DNA of 6,608 bases. Source: Ignavibacteria bacterium. GTDB lineage: Bacteria > Bacteroidota > Ignavibacteria > Tepidaquicellales > Tepidaquicellaceae. The stretch spans positions 1 through 6,608 of the forward strand of contig JAGPCH010000089.1 in the NCBI GenBank assembly GCA_018058125.1. The letters run 5' to 3'. Under the pieces are notes generated by a model. It did no database searches. It saw only the letters and a list, made by a program, of their open reading frames with translations, and was not told the DNA's origin. The translations under genes and the position numbers were made by a program. Below are positions 1-6,608 of this stretch, piece after piece. The first letter of the stretch is position 1. Each line of letters begins with the position of its first letter.

Positions 1-2548
1 AATTATATGTACCTCCGAGTGATACAATTTTTTTCACACCTTCCATATCATCTATGTAAGCAACAGCTTCATTATTGTCATCAGGTATCAGACTTTTATT
101 TGTATTCGGATCGGGATTCATTGAAGCTATCTCACCTCTGAGCGTAATGGTAGAAGGTACTTTGGTGTTATACCCCGGAAGAAGATTGACAAGATTTGTC
201 AGCAAACCCGAATTAAATTCGGTCTGAAAATTCAGTCCGAACATGGAATTGTTTGTCGGCTCTTCGCCGATCCTTACTTTATCATTGAGCGTCTGCTGAT
301 TAAGATTTACAAAAGTAAATCCGAGACTGCTCTTATCCGATATTTTATAATCACCTTTGAAACCGAGAAATGTCTTTGAGGCAAGTGTAAACAGATCATT
401 AGTTTCGTACGATATCCGCAGATCTTTAGACAGCAGCGCCGCCGCATTTCGTATCACGACCGTCCCTGTAGAATAATCAACTGTGTAATCTGAATTAACT
501 TCAAGATTTCTTTCGCCTATCTTTACAATCACACTTCCCTGTACAATATTAAATCCAAGATTAATAGTATTACTGATTCCCTGCTCTCCTCTTGCGCGTC
601 CGGTCATCACATAATTGTTTGAATTTGGAAGCAGTCTGGAATTTGCTTTGAGATCAGTATATATCTGAGGATACCAGTAAGTAGCAGAGTCAATTGTAAT
701 TCCGTTTATAGTATCTCTGAGATTATTTAAAAATGGTTTTAGAGTCGGGAAAATAATATAACCGTTTTCGGTATCAATGGTAGTTCCGGGTAAGAAATCA
801 AAAAGGTTATCCGGTCCTCCGTTACGTCCGTTCGAGTATTTATCCAGTCCCATTATTGTAATGATAAATGCATTAAGATTTGGTATAGGAAAAGTCGGAT
901 TATAAATTCCCTCATTTATATATCTGATCTGAAAATCAAAACCATCTCTGACAATTTTGGAAACCGGAAGCCTGTAAATATTTTTCATTTTAAGCTCCCA
1001 TGCATGGGTATTGGCTGGTATCAGTGTATTTACCTTTATCATTTTAAGTACAAGCGTATCAGTAGATCTTACATTTGTATCAGTGCTGATAGTACCAAAC
1101 TGCTGACCTGTTGTAGTTCTTTTATATGCTACTCCCGCAAAATAATTATCCGGCAGACTTATCTTCAGAGTTATAAATCCGGCGTATTTATTTAATGAAT
1201 ATTCGGAAGGTTCAAGCTTTCTTACAACTCCGTAAGCGCTAACTCCCTGTACCGGTTCTAAAACTGATTTTAAAGAGTCGGCATATTTACCGGTCTCCTG
1301 TGGAATAGGACCAAGGTCAACGTGTAAACCCGCTTTCCTGTAACCGGTGGTAGTTACATCCGTCTGCACCCAGATCTCAAATGAATTCTCATCTACGCTA
1401 AGATCACTCGTCTGCTGACTAATACTTGTGCTGTTAAAATAATCCAGAAAACTTGCTTTATAGGCAGTATCAAGGAAATAATGATTATCGGAATAATCCC
1501 ATACTTTCAGATTAAATTCCTGATCGACGGCACCTCCGCTGTAATCCTTAACTTCGGTCTTACTTTTTTTCTGAGAGACAACTGCAGAAAGCTGAAGAGC
1601 TCCGAGCTGAAACTCACCTATCACACCAAACAACGCCTGGGAAGATCCTATCAATCCTGAATTAGTCTGAAGCGATACGTTACCACCTTCTATTCTTTTT
1701 ACTACTTCATCAGCATAGCCTTCGTACTTTATCTTAAGTTGATTTTCAAAATCAAATAATCTCTGAGTATTATAATCAGCATCTATAAATAATTTATCAC
1801 CAACGGTACCCTTAGCAGTAAGCTGAACTTCCTGTTTGAAATTTATACTGTTATTAGAGTTACTGACTCCGGATATTATAGTCTGATCACTGGTATTATT
1901 CTGATAGGATGCGGTAATGTCAACTGCTCCGTTTATTTTCAAACTTAGTGTAGGGGGACCGAATATGCTTTCCGAAGTAAAAGGAAGAGGGATTGTTATG
2001 TCTGTTATTTTCTCAAAAAGTTTACTGATATCATCTTTTGTATTACCCTGAAATTTACTTGCTACTATTTCTTCAAACGACTTTTCATTATTTATATAAC
2101 TTCTGTCTGCTATATAATCATCAAGAGAAAGCACGAGCGGTGCGCGGATAGGATGCCCATCCAGTGTTTCTGTAATAACTGCATTTCCCGAACTGTCAAA
2201 AGTTAATTCTTTTTTAATGCCTGATGCATCTCCAAGTAAGAAAGGTGATTTTGGTACAGCAAGATACGTTCCATATGAATACTCCGGAACATAAGTAAAA
2301 TATTTAATACGAACGGTCGAATCCCCGACCAATTCATTTTTCACTTCATTTGTGAGTGATGAATCTTCAGAAAATACGCTGCCCGTATCATTAGGATTGG
2401 TTTTAACATAATTAAAATTGGTATTGCCTGTATTTCTTCTGCCTTGAGAAAAAGAAACATTGCTAATAACAAATAGAATTATTATTATTATCGAAACCGA
2501 TGTGTAATTAAAAACTGTAACCTTGTTTTTAACTGAATTGAAATTCAA
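1..2548 (-). CDS. sprA: SprA, type IX secretion outer-membrane translocon (N-terminal part, cut by window edge)
   Basis: SprA forms the very large outer-membrane barrel through which type IX secretion (T9SS) cargo leaves the cell. I recognise it from the family-typical block FDFENQLKIKYEGYADEV (265-282) followed by KRIEGGNVSL (284-293). Other familiar marks are FGPPTLSLKINGAV (196-209), a DYTVDYSTGTVVI stretch (687-699) and AYIDDMEG (830-837). The frame is open for 849 codons with no stop or frameshift and continues past the left edge. Bacteroidota SprA is about 2,400 residues, so roughly the first third is visible. No in-frame ATG occurs near the 5' end. TTG at 2548-2546 is chosen because an in-frame TAA directly precedes it and it gives a good signal peptide: basic KNK at 7-9, hydrophobic core about 18-28 with five consecutive Ile, likely cleavage after VSFS (34). 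The first in-frame GTG, codon 69, would lose that signal. The gene is divergent from the 2722 gene. Identity is confident, the exact start less so. Confidence 0.9.
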   Translation of the reverse strand, partial: MNFNSVKNKVTVFNYTSVSIIIIILFVISNVSFSQGRRNTGNTNFNYVKTNPNDTGSVFSEDSSLTNEVKNELVGDSTVRIKYFTYVPEYSYGTYLAVPKSPFLLGDASGIKKELTFDSSGNAVITETLDGHPIRAPLVLSLDDYIADRSYINNEKSFEEIVASKFQGNTKDDISKLFEKITDITIPLPFTSESIFGPPTLSLKINGAVDITASYQNNTSDQTIISGVSNSNNSINFKQEVQLTAKGTVGDKLFIDADYNTQRLFDFENQLKIKYEGYADEVVKRIEGGNVSLQTNSGLIGSSQALFGVIGEFQLGALQLSAVVSQKKSKTEVKDYSGGAVDQEFNLKVWDYSDNHYFLDTAYKASFLDYFNSTSISQQTSDLSVDENSFEIWVQTDVTTTGYRKAGLHVDLGPIPQETGKYADSLKSVLEPVQGVSAYGVVRKLEPSEYSLNKYAGFITLKISLPDNYFAGVAYKRTTTGQQFGTISTDTNVRSTDTLVLKMIKVNTLIPANTHAWELKMKNIYRLPVSKIVRDGFDFQIRYINEGIYNPTFPIPNLNAFIITIMGLDKYSNGRNGGPDNLFDFLPGTTIDTENGYIIFPTLKPFLNNLRDTINGITIDSATYWYPQIYTDLKANSRLLPNSNNYVMTGRARGEQGISNTINLGFNIVQGSVIVKIGERNLEVNSDYTVDYSTGTVVIRNAAALLSKDLRISYETNDLFTLASKTFLGFKGDYKISDKSSLGFTFVNLNQQTLNDKVRIGEEPTNNSMFGLNFQTEFNSGLLTNLVNLLPGYNTKVPSTITLRGEIASMNPDPNTNKSLIPDDNNEAVAYIDDMEGVKKIVSLGGTYN

Positions 2549-2550
2549 TT
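2536..2550. repeat. 15-bp near-perfect palindrome over the sprA start
   Basis: AATTGAA (2536-2542), one central base, then TTCAATT (2544-2550) form a perfect 7-bp inverted repeat. It covers the proposed TTG start codon of sprA and its first codons. It could be an operator or a weak mRNA hairpin that limits initiation. It is short and all but two of its bases are A or T, in a very AT-rich region, so chance is a real alternative. The symmetry is seen directly; any function is speculation. Confidence 0.35.
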
Positions 2551-2626
2551 AATGTGTTATTAAAATTGCTAAAATGTAATGTTTCTTCAATAAGCCGTTT
2601 TTTTTAATTATTAAATTAACTTCTTT

Positions 2627-2656
2627 AAAATATAGATTATTTCTTACCGATTTAAA
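2627..2656 (-). promoter_or_regulatory. weak candidate promoter for sprA
   Basis: Read on the minus strand, TATATTTT (2634-2627) matches seven of eight positions of the Bacteroidota -7 element TAnnTTTG. Exactly 19 bases upstream is TTT (2656-2654), two of three for the -33 TTG. This would give a leader of about 70 nt before the TTG start. The region is so AT-rich that such matches arise easily, so this is the best of several weak candidates. Confidence 0.25.
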
Positions 2657-2680
2657 CACTCTTTTCAAGTTATATATACC

Positions 2681-2688
2681 TAAATTTG
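2681..2688 (+). promoter_or_regulatory. candidate -7 element for the 2722 gene
   Basis: TAAATTTG is an exact match to the Bacteroidota -7 consensus TAnnTTTG and sits 33 bases before the ATG at 2722, a typical leader length. No TTG lies 19-21 bases upstream, so the -33 half is missing or degenerate. The rest of the 173-bp divergent gap (2549-2721) is A/T-rich with homopolymer runs. I see no RNA gene, terminator or Shine-Dalgarno sequence in it. Confidence 0.4.
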
Positions 2689-2721
2689 TTCCAATTATAA
2701 TTATTAAAAATTTAACATTCA

Positions 2722-5700
2722 ATGTTTAATATTAAAAACTTGTTTTTTTTCCTATTTTCTTTTTTACTCTTGTTTCCTATTAGAAATGTTTATTCCCAAT
2801 TTGATCCGCATCCTGAATTAGACTGGTTCACTTTAGAAACGAAACACTTTTATGTTCATTATCACAGCGGCACCGAAAGGACTGCTCAGACAGTTGCAAA
2901 AATTGCTGAAGAAGTTTATGGTCCAATCACCTCTTTGTATGATTACAAACCTAAAGACCGGGTTACTTTTATCATTAATGACGTTTCAGATATTGCCAAC
3001 GGAGCTACGGATTATTTCGGAAACAGAATTGAGATATATGCATCAGGTATGGATTATGATCTTCGGGGTACACACAACTGGCTTCGGAATGTTGTGACTC
3101 ATGAATTTACTCACGCTATTCAGGTACAGGCTTCTTTAAAATACGGAAGTAAACTTCCCGCGATCTATCTTCAATGGCTTGGATATGAAAACGAGATAAG
3201 ACCTGACGTGCTTTACGGATATCCGAATATTATAATTTCATATCCTCTTTCGGGTGTTGGAGTTCCTGCATGGTATGCCGAAGGAACTGCGCAATACCAG
3301 CGCCAGCAGCTTTCTTATGAATACTGGGATTCTCACAGAGACATGATTTTAAGAAGTTATATAAATGACGATAACCTGATGTCATGGGGAGAGATGGGTC
3401 AGTTTTCTTCCATCACAAGTTTAAAAGCTGAATCTATTTATAATCTCGGATTTGCGCTGACAAGATATATTGCAGAAAAATACGGTGAAAATAAATTAAA
3501 GGAAATTACTGAAAACTTAGGGGACTTCACAAATTTCAGCATGGACAGAGCTGTAAAAAAAGCGCTGGGCATTGACGGGAAACAACTTTACAATGAATGG
3601 AAAGCTTATCTAAAAAAAGATTATGATATCAGACTTACAGATGTAAGAAGCAGTATGATTGACGGATTGCTTATTGAAGAGATAGGGTTTGCAAATTATT
3701 ATCCGCAGTTTTCTCCGGACGGTAATAAAATAGCTTATCTATCTAATCAGGATTTTGATTATGGTTCGACAGGACTATTCATATATGACATTAAAAAGAA
3801 AAAGAGCGAATTTGTTACTGCGCCGGTCGCAACTAATTATTGCTGGTCGCCTGACGGAAAAAAAATACTTTTTGCAAAAAGAAATTCACCTCCTACCATT
3901 CATCATGCTACTATTTATGATCTTTATGAATATAACCTTAAATCAAAAGAAGAAAAAAGATTAACTGAAAATCTCAGAGCATATTCTCCTTCATATTCTC
4001 CGGACGGAAAAATGATCTGCTTCGTTGTCAACAGAGACGGAACTCTCAATCTTGAGATCGCTGATGCAAACGGTAAGAATTATGATCCTATCACAGCATT
4101 CAATAACGGCGAACAAGTTTATAATCCGAAATTTTCAAGAGACGGAAAGAAAATTGTGTTTGATTATTCATTCGAAGAATCGAGAAAGCTTGCTGAAATT
4201 GATATTGAAACAGGCGCTATAGAATTCATACTTGATGATAAAGGAATAGATTACAGAAACCCTGTTTATTCTCCGGATGGAAAAAAATTATATTTTTCAT
4301 CCAATAAAACCGGGATATTCAATATTTATTCTTTGAATATGGAAAACAATGAACTCAAACAGATCACAAATGTTTTAGGCGGAGCTTTTATGCCTTCTGT
4401 GGACTCTACCGGCGATATAGCTTTTGCGACATATAAATCGACCGGTTACAAGATAGCTATGATCAAAGAATTCAAGGAAAAGGATCCGACAGAGTTTGGT
4501 TCATACAAACAACCTGATAAACTGATCCCAAAATATGCTACAGAAGATTCTCTGAAAGCCGGCAGTCAGTATAACTGGGTGAAACTTAAGAACTTTAATG
4601 ATAAAGATGTAACCAAGTATGAAAAAAAGCCATACAGCAGTAAGTTCACCCCTTTATCCATAGTTCCCGTTTTGAGATTTGATACTTATAAAAGAGCTAG
4701 TCAGTATAGTTTTTTTGAAGCAATAAAACCCGGACTGTACTTTTTCTCAAATGAAGCACTGAACAGATTTTCAATTTTTGGAGGAGCATCGATAAACAGT
4801 CAGGCTGAAAGAGATCTTTTTCTTTCCTTTGAATACAATAATGGTTTTCCATTCTTCAAAGATTTTTTCACAAAGCAGGTGAAGTTTCAGCCTAAGTTTA
4901 CTCTCGGCGGATACAATGTAACAAGAAACTCAACAGTAAATATAGGATTTCCGACCGATACAATTTCGGATGACATTACTTACGATCTCTTGTCATTTGA
5001 TTTCAGCATGGCGTTTAACATCATTAATAACAATCATCTGGTGGATGCCGGATATATGTTCTCGCAATATGATTATGACCTGGATGCTTTTGCAATACCC
5101 GGCAGCGGAATTTCAGTCCGATCGACCAATGAAACTTACTTCAAAGCAAATGATTTTTTCCTTTCCTATAATTACAGTTACACATTACCAAGCAGGAATT
5201 CTGATATTAATCCTATTGGCAGGAACATAGATATCCGATATGATTATGAGATTAGTGATATAAATCCATCTATTGAAGTTAGTGATGACGGAACAGTGTC
5301 AACCAATTACGAAACCCGAAACCTGAATAAATTATATGGAGAAATATCTCAGTCTATAGGTTTATTCAACAACAATCACTCTCTTACATTAAAACTTACC
5401 GGAGGTACGATATTCGGACCACCTGTTGAATCTTTTTATGATTATTATGCTTCAGGATTACCGGGAATGAAAGGTTATCCTTTTTACTCTATCGGAGGAG
5501 GAAGAATGGCTGTTGCAAATTTGACTTACCGAATGCCATTGATTCAAAGAATAGATACAAGAATTTCACCTTTGTATCTGGATAAACTTTATCTGTCTCT
5601 CTATGGTGACTATGGGAATGCATGGAGCGGCAATGCAACTGTGCTTGATCAGTTTAAGACAGATGTTGGAGCTCAGCTCAGACTTCAGGCTTTTTCTTTT

Positions 5701-5838
5701 TATGTATTTCCGACAAGTATATTTTTTGATGCAGCTTATGGATTTAATCAATTTTCCAATGTATATAATGATCAGTTATATACTTATGGGAAAGAATGGA
5801 ATTTTTATTTCGGAATGCTCTTTGGATTTGATATCTAG
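2722..5838 (+). CDS. exported zincin peptidase / TolB-like propeller / outer-membrane barrel protein
   Basis: A 1038-residue envelope protein with three visible modules. Residues 1-25 are a signal peptide (very hydrophobic core at 7-20, likely cleavage VYS|QF). Residues about 33-300 resemble the peptidase MA (gluzincin) family: HEFTH at 127-131 supplies two zinc ligands and the catalytic Glu, and WYAEGTAQY (184-192) supplies the likely third ligand E187. Six PD40/TolB-type propeller blades follow, with centres near 327, 373, 421, 467, 511 and 556, spaced a regular 44-48 residues. Five carry SPDG or SRDG; the sixth is degenerate (DSTG). After a charged linker (about 580-640), the rest is rich in alternating aromatic strands. 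It holds LPGMKGYPF (913-921) and NLTYRMPL (933-940), which resemble the Omp85/BamA loop-6 RGY motif and the following strand. The protein ends in an amphipathic strand, GMLFGFDI. No POTRA domains and no T9SS sorting domain are apparent. The ATG lies in an A-rich leader without Shine-Dalgarno. Peptidase and propeller calls are strong; the barrel subfamily is moderate; substrate and biological role are unknown. Confidence 0.85.
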   Translation: MFNIKNLFFFLFSFLLLFPIRNVYSQFDPHPELDWFTLETKHFYVHYHSGTERTAQTVAKIAEEVYGPITSLYDYKPKDRVTFIINDVSDIANGATDYFGNRIEIYASGMDYDLRGTHNWLRNVVTHEFTHAIQVQASLKYGSKLPAIYLQWLGYENEIRPDVLYGYPNIIISYPLSGVGVPAWYAEGTAQYQRQQLSYEYWDSHRDMILRSYINDDNLMSWGEMGQFSSITSLKAESIYNLGFALTRYIAEKYGENKLKEITENLGDFTNFSMDRAVKKALGIDGKQLYNEWKAYLKKDYDIRLTDVRSSMIDGLLIEEIGFANYYPQFSPDGNKIAYLSNQDFDYGSTGLFIYDIKKKKSEFVTAPVATNYCWSPDGKKILFAKRNSPPTIHHATIYDLYEYNLKSKEEKRLTENLRAYSPSYSPDGKMICFVVNRDGTLNLEIADANGKNYDPITAFNNGEQVYNPKFSRDGKKIVFDYSFEESRKLAEIDIETGAIEFILDDKGIDYRNPVYSPDGKKLYFSSNKTGIFNIYSLNMENNELKQITNVLGGAFMPSVDSTGDIAFATYKSTGYKIAMIKEFKEKDPTEFGSYKQPDKLIPKYATEDSLKAGSQYNWVKLKNFNDKDVTKYEKKPYSSKFTPLSIVPVLRFDTYKRASQYSFFEAIKPGLYFFSNEALNRFSIFGGASINSQAERDLFLSFEYNNGFPFFKDFFTKQVKFQPKFTLGGYNVTRNSTVNIGFPTDTISDDITYDLLSFDFSMAFNIINNNHLVDAGYMFSQYDYDLDAFAIPGSGISVRSTNETYFKANDFFLSYNYSYTLPSRNSDINPIGRNIDIRYDYEISDINPSIEVSDDGTVSTNYETRNLNKLYGEISQSIGLFNNNHSLTLKLTGGTIFGPPVESFYDYYASGLPGMKGYPFYSIGGGRMAVANLTYRMPLIQRIDTRISPLYLDKLYLSLYGDYGNAWSGNATVLDQFKTDVGAQLRLQAFSFYVFPTSIFFDAAYGFNQFSNVYNDQLYTYGKEWNFYFGMLFGFDI

Positions 5839-5874
5839 CAAATCAAAAAAATGCAATGAATATATAATTTAAGA

Positions 5875-5904
5875 TTGAAAGAGTTTCTTAAATTCGTTAC
5901 TTTG
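5875..5904 (+). promoter_or_regulatory. Bacteroidota-type promoter of the tRNA-Arg gene
   Basis: TTG (5875-5877), a 19-base spacer, then TTACTTTG (5897-5904) fit the Bacteroidota housekeeping promoter TTG-N19-TAnnTTTG with one mismatch in the -7 box. The start of transcription would fall near 5911, leaving about 27 nt before the mature tRNA. The site lies within the 99-bp gap after the 5838 stop. The tRNA is therefore probably transcribed independently, though read-through from upstream is possible because I see no clear terminator after 5838. Confidence 0.65.
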
Positions 5905-5937
5905 CACATTGTAATTTTAATATCAGCAATAAAATAT

Positions 5938-6011
5938 GCGCCCGTAGCTCAATCGGATAGAGCAACAGCCTTCTAAGCTGTAGGTTACTGGTTCGATTCC
6001 AGTCGGGCGTA
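5938..6011 (+). tRNA. trnR: tRNA-Arg, anticodon UCU
   Basis: A complete 74-nt cloverleaf can be folded by eye. The acceptor is GCGCCCG (5938-5944) with CGGGCGT (6004-6010). The D stem is GCTC/GAGC (5947-5950, 5960-5963). The anticodon stem is ACAGC/GCTGT (5965-5969, 5977-5981) around loop CTTCTAA. The T stem is ACTGG/CCAGT with loop TTCGATT (5992-5998). The variable loop is five bases. Anticodon TCT (5972-5974) reads AGA and AGG, and AGA is common in the neighbouring genes. The discriminator is A (6011). The 3' CCA is not encoded, so it must be added after transcription. The first acceptor pair is G-U rather than G-C. Confidence 0.96.
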
Positions 6012-6026
6012 CAAATTAAAGTCTGT

Positions 6027-6058
6027 AATAGCGGTAAGTTTTTTTTACCGCTATTTTT
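6027..6058 (+). terminator. rho-independent terminator after tRNA-Arg
   Basis: AATAGCGGTAA (6027-6037) pairs perfectly with TTACCGCTATT (6045-6055), giving an 11-bp stem with a seven-base T-rich loop. A T run ends the structure (6054-6058). It lies 16 bases after the tRNA. On the minus strand the same hairpin follows the CapA-like stop by about 35 bases but lacks a good T-tract, so it would be only a weak terminator for that gene. Confidence 0.85.
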
Positions 6059-6089
6059 ATTTACTCAGATTACAACTGCAGTAAATATA

Positions 6090-6608
6090 CTATTTTGCAT
6101 CTGTCTTATAAAATTCCCCTTCAGTATTTATTTTCAAATCTGTTTCCGGAAAATCTTTTTCAGTAAGTTCCTTAATGAGTTTTGCAGCTTTTAATTCAGG
6201 ATCCGGGACAGGGTATCCTCCGTCTATTTGCCTGAATGAATAAATTTTTCCCTTCACGAAATTTCCGTTCTTATCAAGATATATTTTCAGCATAGGGGCA
6301 ATGCCCTGAGTCCCATAAATACTGAATTTTCCATAAGTACAGAAATTTCCCAGGCTGTAAGCTATCAATTTATTTTTATATAACTCCAACGCTCTTGGCA
6401 CATGTGGACCGTGACCAAGCACAATATCCGCACCTGCATTTATTACGGAATGCGCAAATTCAAAAACATCTCCCCGGTCTTCCTCCAGGAAAAATTCCTT
6501 TCTCTTAGTTACTCTTACTGCCGAGCTGCCTTCTGCGCCACCATGGAATGACACTATTACAATGTCACATTTTTCTTTAAGCTCTTTTACGGTTTTCACA
6601 GCATTTGC
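6090..6608 (-). CDS. CapA-family (PGA_cap) metallophosphatase-like protein, C-terminal part
   Basis: The 172 visible residues match the C-terminal half of the CapA family, calcineurin-like metallophosphoesterase folds first described in poly-gamma-glutamate capsule synthesis. Numbering from the window edge, DIVIVSFHGGAEG (15-27) is followed by the GADIVLGHGPHVPRALELY block (59-77). Its GHGPH histidines are probable metal ligands. YSLGNF (84-89) is the usual closing motif. The frame is open to position 6608, so the start is outside the window; the in-frame GTG at 6599 falls inside the conserved domain region and is unlikely to be the true start. The GGAEG form, where many CapA proteins have HWG, marks a subfamily whose role is not clearly capsule-related. 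I see no signal peptide because the N-terminus is missing. The gene ends in TAG and converges on the tRNA gene. Family assignment is strong; the reaction in this organism is unknown. Confidence 0.88.
   Translation of the reverse strand, partial: ANAVKTVKELKEKCDIVIVSFHGGAEGSSAVRVTKRKEFFLEEDRGDVFEFAHSVINAGADIVLGHGPHVPRALELYKNKLIAYSLGNFCTYGKFSIYGTQGIAPMLKIYLDKNGNFVKGKIYSFRQIDGGYPVPDPELKAAKLIKELTEKDFPETDLKINTEGEFYKTDAK

Noticed and set aside
1004..1195. Plus-strand open frame of 63 codons
   Set aside because: It lies wholly antisense to the intact sprA frame, has a Cys/Ser/Tyr-rich composition typical of a shadow frame, and shows no recognisable domain.
2852..5872. Several shorter open frames (plus strand at 2852-3097, 3755-3964, 4025-4222, 4970-5230, 5603-5872; minus strand at 5566-5751)
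   Set aside because: All overlap the 1038-codon gene in other frames, and that gene has clear domains along its whole length. None shows a motif or signal of its own.
5938..6060. tRNA-Arg as an integrated-element attachment site
   Set aside because: No integrase gene and no repeated copy of the tRNA 3' end are visible in the window.
6061..6083. Possible second small hairpin (TTACT ... AGTAA) between the terminator and the CapA-like stop
   Set aside because: The five-base arms are A/T-rich with a long loop and no T-tract, so they are indistinguishable from chance.
6597..6599. GTG as the true start of the CapA-like gene
   Set aside because: The frame stays open through 6608, and the conserved family needs a metallophosphatase N-terminal half upstream, so the gene is cut by the window edge.

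Overview
The window looks like a piece of an AT-rich chromosome from the Bacteroidota/Chlorobiota side of the FCB group, possibly an Ignavibacteria-like lineage. Four things point there. The left gene encodes SprA, the giant outer-membrane translocon of the type IX secretion system. The tRNA promoter has the Bacteroidota form (TTG, 19-base gap, near-TAnnTTTG). Start sites lie in A/T-rich leaders without Shine-Dalgarno sequences. The tRNA does not encode its CCA end. Placement below phylum is inference only.

Layout. Positions 1-2548 (minus) hold the N-terminal third or so of sprA, intact through 849 codons and running off the left edge. It seems to begin with a TTG codon. A 173-bp AT-rich gap (2549-2721) separates it from a divergent plus-strand gene (2722-5838). 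That gene encodes a 1038-residue exported protein with three parts: a zincin-type metallopeptidase domain, a six-bladed TolB/PD40 propeller, and a C-terminal outer-membrane beta-barrel with an Omp85-like signature. Next come a tRNA-Arg(UCU) gene with its own promoter (5875-5904) and a rho-independent terminator (6027-6058). At the right edge is the C-terminal part of a CapA-family metallophosphatase-like protein (6090-6608, minus), convergent with the tRNA.

The genes do not form one operon: transcription diverges from 2549-2721 and converges near 6060-6090. Both large genes encode cell-envelope proteins, so a shared theme of outer-membrane secretion or surface processing is plausible, but the sequence does not prove a functional link. 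The least familiar item is the peptidase-propeller-barrel protein. It puts a putative protease, a protein- or peptidoglycan-interaction platform and a membrane anchor or pore on one chain. No mobile elements, CRISPR arrays or integrase sites were seen.
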